11,846 nucleotides of DNA, from the NCBI GenBank assembly GCA_003535455.1, contig DOHD01000063.1:11294-23139 (forward strand), given 5' to 3'. The stretch's first letter is position 1. Each line of letters begins with the position of its first letter. Under the pieces are notes generated by a model. The model searched no databases. It saw only the letters and a list, made by a program, of their open reading frames with translations, and was not told where the DNA came from. The position numbers were made by a program, and so were the translations under genes. The stretch is from Acidimicrobium sp. Its GTDB lineage: Bacteria > Actinomycetota > Acidimicrobiia > Acidimicrobiales > Ilumatobacteraceae. Positions 8,074-11,846 of this stretch are shown piece by piece.

Positions 8074-8319
8074 ATGAAAGTCTGGATTGATCAGGATCTC
8101 TGCACCGGAGACGGGCTCTGTGAAGAAATTGCGCCTGATGTTTTTACCCTGTTAGATGATGGCCTCGCTTATGTCAAAGAGGGTTCGACGATATACGCGA
8201 CAGCGAAAGGCAACGCTCAGGGTGCTGAGGGTGTGGCCAACTTTGCTGATTCACAGTTAGATGCCGTTGTCGAGTCTGCCGAAGAATGCCCTGGCGAGTG
8301 CATCTTCATCGAGCCTTAA
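8074..8319 (+). CDS. ferredoxin with C-x2-D-x2-C cluster motif
   Basis: This 81-residue acidic protein is a small monocluster ferredoxin, an electron carrier. CTGDGLC (10-16) supplies C10, D13 and C16, and ECPGECIFIEP at the end supplies C72 and C76. C10, C16 and C72 are the expected three Cys ligands. The position of the fourth, or central, Cys is D13, so a [3Fe-4S] cluster or an Asp-ligated [4Fe-4S] cluster is expected. P-D-V-F (21-24) and DDGLAYV (28-34) are also typical of the family. Residues about 36-60 form an insertion between the cluster halves. A strong AAGGAG supports the ATG at 8074. It is divergent from mpa, and its stop lies 4 bp from that of trmI. The redox partner is unknown; a cytochrome P450 or oxidoreductase elsewhere is possible. 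Confidence 0.88.
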   Translation: MKVWIDQDLCTGDGLCEEIAPDVFTLLDDGLAYVKEGSTIYATAKGNAQGAEGVANFADSQLDAVVESAEECPGECIFIEP

Positions 8320-8323
8320 AAAA

Positions 8324-9085
8324 TTAGGCGCCCACAAATCTTGCGCTAGTTAAAAAGCCGGTGTGGGCTACCATGCGGTGGTCCGGGCGAACTGAAGATC
8401 CCTCGATATGCCAAGTGCGATGCAACACTTCGAGTGTTCGATGATCCAGCCATCCGTCTGCCATAGTTTCGCGAGTCTTAACCGCCTGTGTGATGCTCGG
8501 CGAATAGGCAACCAAAATTCCGCCCGTTCGCAATGATTTCTCGGCGTGTGGCACGACCCGCCATGGTTCTGGCAAATCTAAAACCATGCGGTCAAATCCA
8601 GATTCGGTAATACCCGCATACACATCTTTGATCGACACGCGAAAATTGTTCAACGACTCAGCTCCAAGAAATTCACGCACATTTGTTTGCGCACGGTTCG
8701 CAAAATCTTCTCTGATCTCGTAGCCATCGATTACAGCCCCATAACGCAACATCGTCATTGAAAGAGCGCCCGAGCCGAGACCTGACTCGAAGACCTTTAC
8801 ACCAGGATAAATGTCGGCGATCATACAGATCGGTGCCAAATCTTTCGGATAGATAACCTGGGCACCTCGCGGCATTTGGATTACAAAATCTTCAAGAGTC
8901 GGACGCAAAACAATGTAGTCCGCGCCCTTAGAAGATCGAACAGTCGACCCTTCATGAGTGCCAACAATTTCGGTATGACGCATAAAACCAGAATGTGTAT
9001 GAAACTCGCCATCCAACTCGAGGGTGAAGAGATATCGACGTTTCTTTGAATCGATCAAGAGAACTTTTTCTCCGAGTGCGAACAT
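8324..9085 (-). CDS. trmI: tRNA (adenine58-N1)-methyltransferase TrmI
   Basis: TrmI methylates N1 of A58 in the T-loop of tRNA using S-adenosylmethionine and works as a homotetramer. The product has 253 residues, a little shorter than M. tuberculosis Rv2118c. An N-terminal beta domain (about 1-70) is followed by RGAQVIYPKDLA, the SAM-binding motif I FESGLGSGALSM (99-110) and the catalytic-site motif DLPEPW (170-175), then HRTWHIEGSSVRPDHRM near the end. The ATG at 9085 has a good AGGGG about 7 nt upstream. The start lies 13 nt after the stop of the preceding small gene, so it is the last gene of the minus-strand operon. In M. tuberculosis trmI also lies close to mpa, which supports old synteny. 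Confidence 0.95.
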   Translation of the reverse strand: MFALGEKVLLIDSKKRRYLFTLELDGEFHTHSGFMRHTEIVGTHEGSTVRSSKGADYIVLRPTLEDFVIQMPRGAQVIYPKDLAPICMIADIYPGVKVFESGLGSGALSMTMLRYGAVIDGYEIREDFANRAQTNVREFLGAESLNNFRVSIKDVYAGITESGFDRMVLDLPEPWRVVPHAEKSLRTGGILVAYSPSITQAVKTRETMADGWLDHRTLEVLHRTWHIEGSSVRPDHRMVAHTGFLTSARFVGA

Positions 9086-9098
9086 CGAAAGCCCCTAT

Positions 9099-9314
9099 TT
9101 ACTCAGCGGTTTCTGAAGTCGACCTTGTACCACGCTTCTTTCCGCTTTTACGTCCTAGAAAAAACGACGACAACATTGCTAACGACGAGGCTCCGCCGAT
9201 CAGTGCCTTCAACTGTGTCGACCGTCTACTTAGTATGTCCTTGAGGTCGTCTTGAAACTGCTCGAGATTGGAAATCAAATCGTCACGCGAAAAGTCTTGA
9301 TCCTTATCTTTCAT
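9099..9314 (-). CDS. small single-helix membrane protein, function unknown
   Basis: A 71-residue protein of unknown function. Residues 1-30 are strongly charged and probably helical (FSRDDLISNLEQFQDDL). One hydrophobic segment follows at about 36-54 (ALIGGASSLAMLSSFFLG), then a very basic stretch RKSGKKRG (55-62) and a short acidic tail. This suggests a membrane anchor with a cytoplasmic basic side. The ATG at 9314 overlaps the stop of the gene upstream as ATGA (9311-9314), so the two are probably translated together and may act together. Small proteins of this shape (helix, then LGRRxGRR) are common in Acidimicrobiia next to holin-like proteins; that is memory, not a search. The real-gene call rests on the tight spacing on both sides. 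Confidence 0.75.
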   Translation of the reverse strand: MKDKDQDFSRDDLISNLEQFQDDLKDILSRRSTQLKALIGGASSLAMLSSFFLGRKSGKKRGTRSTSETAE

Positions 9315-9646
9315 TTTTCTAGCGACCCCTTGCGAATTCTTGAAACCGTAAATACAAAAATCAAACAGCAGAAAACCAATGCGACAATGTAGTTAACCCA
9401 CGACCAAGTGTTTGAATCTATAAAAATCAGGCTCTGAATCAGACGCAATACCCCGAGGGCGCCAAGCACCACACCAATGCTGAGTGAAATCGCCGCAACC
9501 GCCCCGAAACCCAGCCAACGAAATACACCGCGAATTGGTTTTGTGGTCTCGCGAATTATATAGATTTTCAGCATGTCAAAAATTTCAGAGACGCTCTTCT
9601 GGTCACTCTTTTCTTCTTTTGACGCACCTACTTTGAATCCAGTCAC
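9311..9646 (-). CDS. holin-like two-helix membrane protein, function unknown
   Basis: A 111-residue membrane protein. The N-terminal 40 residues are polar and helical (EIFDMLKIYIIRETTKPIRG). Two transmembrane helices follow, at about 46-68 (GFGAVAAISLSIGVVLGALG) and 83-102 (WVNYIVALVFCCLIFVFTVS), with a short loop carrying LRLIQSL and SNTWSWVNY. The basic end RIRKGSLEK should be cytoplasmic. This plan matches proteins commonly labelled phage holin family in actinobacteria, but nothing viral lies nearby, so a housekeeping envelope role is more likely. The start is a GTG at 9646 without a clear ribosome binding site; an ATG at 9648 is followed at once by TGA, so the start is uncertain. It follows the carboxypeptidase gene by 19 nt and overlaps the next gene by 4 bp. 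Confidence 0.75.
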   Translation of the reverse strand: MTGFKVGASKEEKSDQKSVSEIFDMLKIYIIRETTKPIRGVFRWLGFGAVAAISLSIGVVLGALGVLRLIQSLIFIDSNTWSWVNYIVALVFCCLIFVFTVSRIRKGSLEK

Positions 9647-9665
9647 ATCTGCATTCTACGACTGA

Positions 9666-11141
9666 CTAAGGCTCCTCGTTGTTGGCGAGAGGCAAGAGAT
9701 CGGTCACCGTTAATCGGGCATTTCCTGATGCCAAACCTGCAGCCAGATTGTTCCAGATTGGTCGATAAAAGTTCAAAGTTGATGTACCACTGCCATTCAT
9801 AATCAATGAGAAAAATGTCGCACGTCCGTCGTCGAGAGGAAACATGCCCGACAATGATTTGACTCCATTAAGCGTGCCAGTTTTTGCTCGCATTGTGCCT
9901 GTCCCTGGTCCGGACAAAAATGTGTCACGTAGGGTTCCTGTTTTTCCGGCAGTTGCCAGTGATGTTGTGATTAAACCATTGCGTCCATCTCGTTGCAAAA
10001 GTTGAGTGATCAAATCACAAGTGACATAGTTTCCACGATCCAGACCAGATCCGTCCAACAGCGCGACTCCGGTGCCAGGCAGGCCCCATTCCGCGATCTT
10101 CGATGCAATCACATTCAAACCATCGATTCGAGTGGCAGATCCCCGAGCTACTAATCCAATTTCTTTGGTCAACAACTCGGCGGTGTTGTTGTCACTGTTG
10201 ATCAGCATTTCCGCCACGATTTCTTTCATCTTCACCGACTCAATCGAAGCGATGACGGGTGTATCGCTAGATGCAGTACCAATGTCTGGCGCATCGCGAA
10301 CTGAAATCCCGCGAGAATTCAGAAGTGTCGTAAATTCTGTGGCCGCAGCGAACGCAGGGTTAACCGGTTTCAGTGGCGATCCTGAAACCGAGCCATCATT
10401 GATCATCAGAGATCCAAGCGGGCCAGCCTCGACACTACGAATACCATCTCCCCAACTCGGTGCGTAGCGTTCGCGATCGTAGAGAGATTCATCTCCAATC
10501 ACAGAACCTTCAACCGAGCGAACACCGAGTGCCACCAATGCATCGACAAGAGCTTCGACATCTGTTGGTGTGATCGTCGGGTATTTTTCAGTTAATGGAT
10601 ATGCCCGGGTAGTCAGTAAAGGATCACCAGATCCGACCAACCAGAGGTCACCGCGAACAACCGAACCAGCAACAATTCCTAGCAACTTTGTCGAGAACTT
10701 GCGTTCAGGACCGAGAACATCCAAAGCCACGGCTGCAGTTAAGAGTTTGAGATTGCTCCCCGGAATCAGTGGCTTCATTGAGTTGACTTCGACAACAGTC
10801 TTTGAATCTGTTACGACCGTCAAACACGATTCGGGTGGCAAAGCCGAAATGACTCTGGCCAACTTTTCTTGCACACGACCAGCCGAATTCATATCGACCA
10901 AAGTTTGTGGCACGCGGCGAACCGACAAAATAGGTGTAGCCGGCGACGGCAACAAATCGCGCTGCTCGGCCAGCGGACGAACCTCATCTCCTGCGGCTAA
11001 AGCAACCTGCCATACCGAGAGCAGTGGAACAGCAACACAAATCGTTATCGTCACCAGTACGACAAGCAGTCGTCGGGTCGGCAAACGATGTAAAAACATC
11101 TCGGTTCGTTTGGCAATCTGTGTCAACAGGTTTCTACGCAT
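9666..11141 (-). CDS. dacB: D-alanyl-D-alanine carboxypeptidase/endopeptidase, PBP4 (S13) family
   Basis: A 491-residue exported peptidoglycan enzyme that trims the terminal D-Ala of stem peptides or cuts cross-links. The N-terminus is basic, with one hydrophobic helix at about 25-49 ending VALAAG, either a signal peptide or a membrane anchor. The active-site motifs are in the right order: SxxK as S129-N-L-K132 (PGSNLK), SxN as S316-D-N318 (INSDNNTAELL) and KTG at 420-422 (RAKTGTL). The long stretch between SxxK and SxN (LVGSGDPLL, GDESLYD, APSW) is typical of the S13 family. A second KTG occurs at 400-402 (AGKTGTLRDTF), at a position that in relatives reads more like GxxGTL. The ATG overlaps the end of the upstream gene by 8 bp. 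The symbol is by family; the precise activity is not determined. Confidence 0.92.
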   Translation of the reverse strand: MRRNLLTQIAKRTEMFLHRLPTRRLLVVLVTITICVAVPLLSVWQVALAAGDEVRPLAEQRDLLPSPATPILSVRRVPQTLVDMNSAGRVQEKLARVISALPPESCLTVVTDSKTVVEVNSMKPLIPGSNLKLLTAAVALDVLGPERKFSTKLLGIVAGSVVRGDLWLVGSGDPLLTTRAYPLTEKYPTITPTDVEALVDALVALGVRSVEGSVIGDESLYDRERYAPSWGDGIRSVEAGPLGSLMINDGSVSGSPLKPVNPAFAAATEFTTLLNSRGISVRDAPDIGTASSDTPVIASIESVKMKEIVAEMLINSDNNTAELLTKEIGLVARGSATRIDGLNVIASKIAEWGLPGTGVALLDGSGLDRGNYVTCDLITQLLQRDGRNGLITTSLATAGKTGTLRDTFLSGPGTGTMRAKTGTLNGVKSLSGMFPLDDGRATFFSLIMNGSGTSTLNFYRPIWNNLAAGLASGNARLTVTDLLPLANNEEP

Positions 11142-11846
11142 GAGTAGCTAATTCTCGCCATTTTGCATACTGGTAGACACTAGATAAGGCACGAGCAGCT
11201 CGCTGACCACTTGAATAACAGTGTCGACCGGTATTTTTTACTGCCAAAACGCCGGGATTATTTGGATCTGCCACACCAAGTTCTGTCGCGATCAAAATTG
11301 GCTTTTCAAACTCTTGTGAAAGGTCAGCAGCAACCTTCGCATACATTTCATCCTGTCTCTCGTGGTAAGTAACAATTCGTTCAAGTTCGAAATTCGGGAA
11401 ATAACTCCCTTCACGCATCATGCGTGCCTGATTTGACTGAATTCCGATACCAAGAAAAATAACTGCATCTACCGCTCGATCAGAAGCCACGAGTCTCATA
11501 ACTTCGGCGACGGTTTCACGAGTTTCGCCACCAGCGCAATCAATAGGGTTGTTCTTGCTCCACCGTTGGGGCAGCAACTCAGAGATAGCAGCTTCAAGAT
11601 GATTCGGTAATTGCATCAAATTAAGAACATTCTCGTCGACGATGACATCAGCCGTGACGACACCCCAGCCACCAACGGTGGTCAATACGATTATGTTGTT
11701 GCCCTTTGGCATAGGTTGCGTAGCCAGAGTTGCCGCGACATCAAATGCAAGTTCGACGTCCGAAATTCGAATCGTTCCAGTACTCGAGCAAACTCCTTCG
11801 AAAATTCGATCGTTGCTGGCGAGTGCACCCGTGTGGCTCGCTGCCG
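11134..11846 (-). CDS. ADP-forming acyl/acetyl-CoA synthetase alpha subunit (5' end beyond window)
   Basis: The minus-strand frame is open to the window edge, so the CoA-binding N-terminal part is missing and 236 residues remain. Near the left edge of the protein ASHTGALAS corresponds to the SHTGALAG motif that holds the phosphorylated His in this family, as GHAGA does in succinyl-CoA synthetase alpha. It is followed by ATQPMPKGNNIIVLTTVGGWG, NPIDCAG and a C-terminus RAARALSSVYQYAKWRE, all typical of the second and third alpha domains. The enzyme couples acyl-CoA cleavage to ADP phosphorylation, or the reverse. No ATP-grasp (beta) domain follows, so the protein is alpha-only here; beta may be a separate gene upstream or fused at the N-terminus. 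The internal Met at 11712 is not the start because homology continues upstream of it. It overlaps dacB by 8 bp. Confidence 0.88.
   Translation of the reverse strand, partial: AASHTGALASNDRIFEGVCSSTGTIRISDVELAFDVAATLATQPMPKGNNIIVLTTVGGWGVVTADVIVDENVLNLMQLPNHLEAAISELLPQRWSKNNPIDCAGGETRETVAEVMRLVASDRAVDAVIFLGIGIQSNQARMMREGSYFPNFELERIVTYHERQDEMYAKVAADLSQEFEKPILIATELGVADPNNPGVLAVKNTGRHCYSSGQRAARALSSVYQYAKWRELATHA

Noticed and set aside
8313..8329. Possible terminator hairpin between ferredoxin and trmI (GCC-T-TAA / TTA-GGC)
   Set aside because: The stem needs a bulge, has only three G-C pairs and is mostly formed by the two stop codons; it is too weak to call.
9311..9646. Phage lysis module because of the holin-like protein
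   Set aside because: No endolysin, structural phage gene, integrase or attachment repeat is near, and the neighbours are housekeeping genes in one operon.
10570..11151. 193-residue plus-strand reading frame opposite the carboxypeptidase
   Set aside because: It is antisense to a gene with all S13 motifs in order; low-complexity Ser/Thr/Arg composition indicates a shadow frame.
11134..11712. Start of the acyl-CoA synthetase gene at the Met at 11712
   Set aside because: The frame stays open to the window edge and the upstream residues include the family motif SHTGALA, so the gene is truncated by the window, not started there.

Overview
The window carries a complete bacterial Pup-proteasome locus from an actinobacterium. 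GC content is moderate, about 45-50% judged from sampled lines, which is low for most actinobacteria. Together with the TatB, holin-like and TrmI neighbours, this fits an Acidimicrobiia-type lineage such as freshwater or marine Ilumatobacter relatives. The phylum is well supported by the gene content; the class is an inference.

Layout, left to right. Positions 1-250 (minus) hold the N-terminal part of TatB, cut by the window edge. A 39-bp divergent gap with a perfect hairpin-like inverted repeat separates it from a glycerophosphodiester phosphodiesterase (290-1009, plus). Next comes a compact minus-strand operon, read from right to left: mpa/arc (7923-6247), dop (6237-4720), pup (4661-4467), prcB (4451-3666), prcA (3669-2992), pafA (2990-1632) and signal peptidase I (1602-1006). 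A 150-bp divergent promoter region (7924-8073) separates mpa from a small ferredoxin gene (8074-8319, plus). A second minus-strand operon fills the right side: the 3' part of an ADP-forming acyl-CoA synthetase alpha subunit (11846-11134), a D-Ala-D-Ala carboxypeptidase of the PBP4 type (11141-9666), a two-helix holin-like membrane protein (9646-9311), a 71-residue one-helix protein (9314-9099) and the tRNA m1A58 methyltransferase TrmI (9085-8324).

How the genes work together. Pup ends in GGQ, so Dop must first deamidate it to GGE. PafA then ligates it to lysines of target proteins. The hexameric ATPase Mpa unfolds the tagged proteins and feeds them into the PrcA/PrcB 20S core, docking through its C-terminal GQYL. 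Every component is present and the key catalytic residues checked are intact. Gene junctions are very tight (4-bp ATGA overlap prcB/prcA, 1-nt gap prcA/pafA), which implies translational coupling.

The proteasome system itself is well known. The less ordinary points are local: signal peptidase I and an inverted GDPD gene lie between pafA and the Tat gene, where mycobacteria have pafBC; PrcB has Ala instead of the usual Gly before its catalytic Thr; the ferredoxin has an Asp in a cluster-ligand position; and a symmetric inverted repeat lies between tatB and the GDPD gene. No tRNA, rRNA, CRISPR array, insertion sequence or phage module was seen. No intergenic gap exceeds 150 bp.
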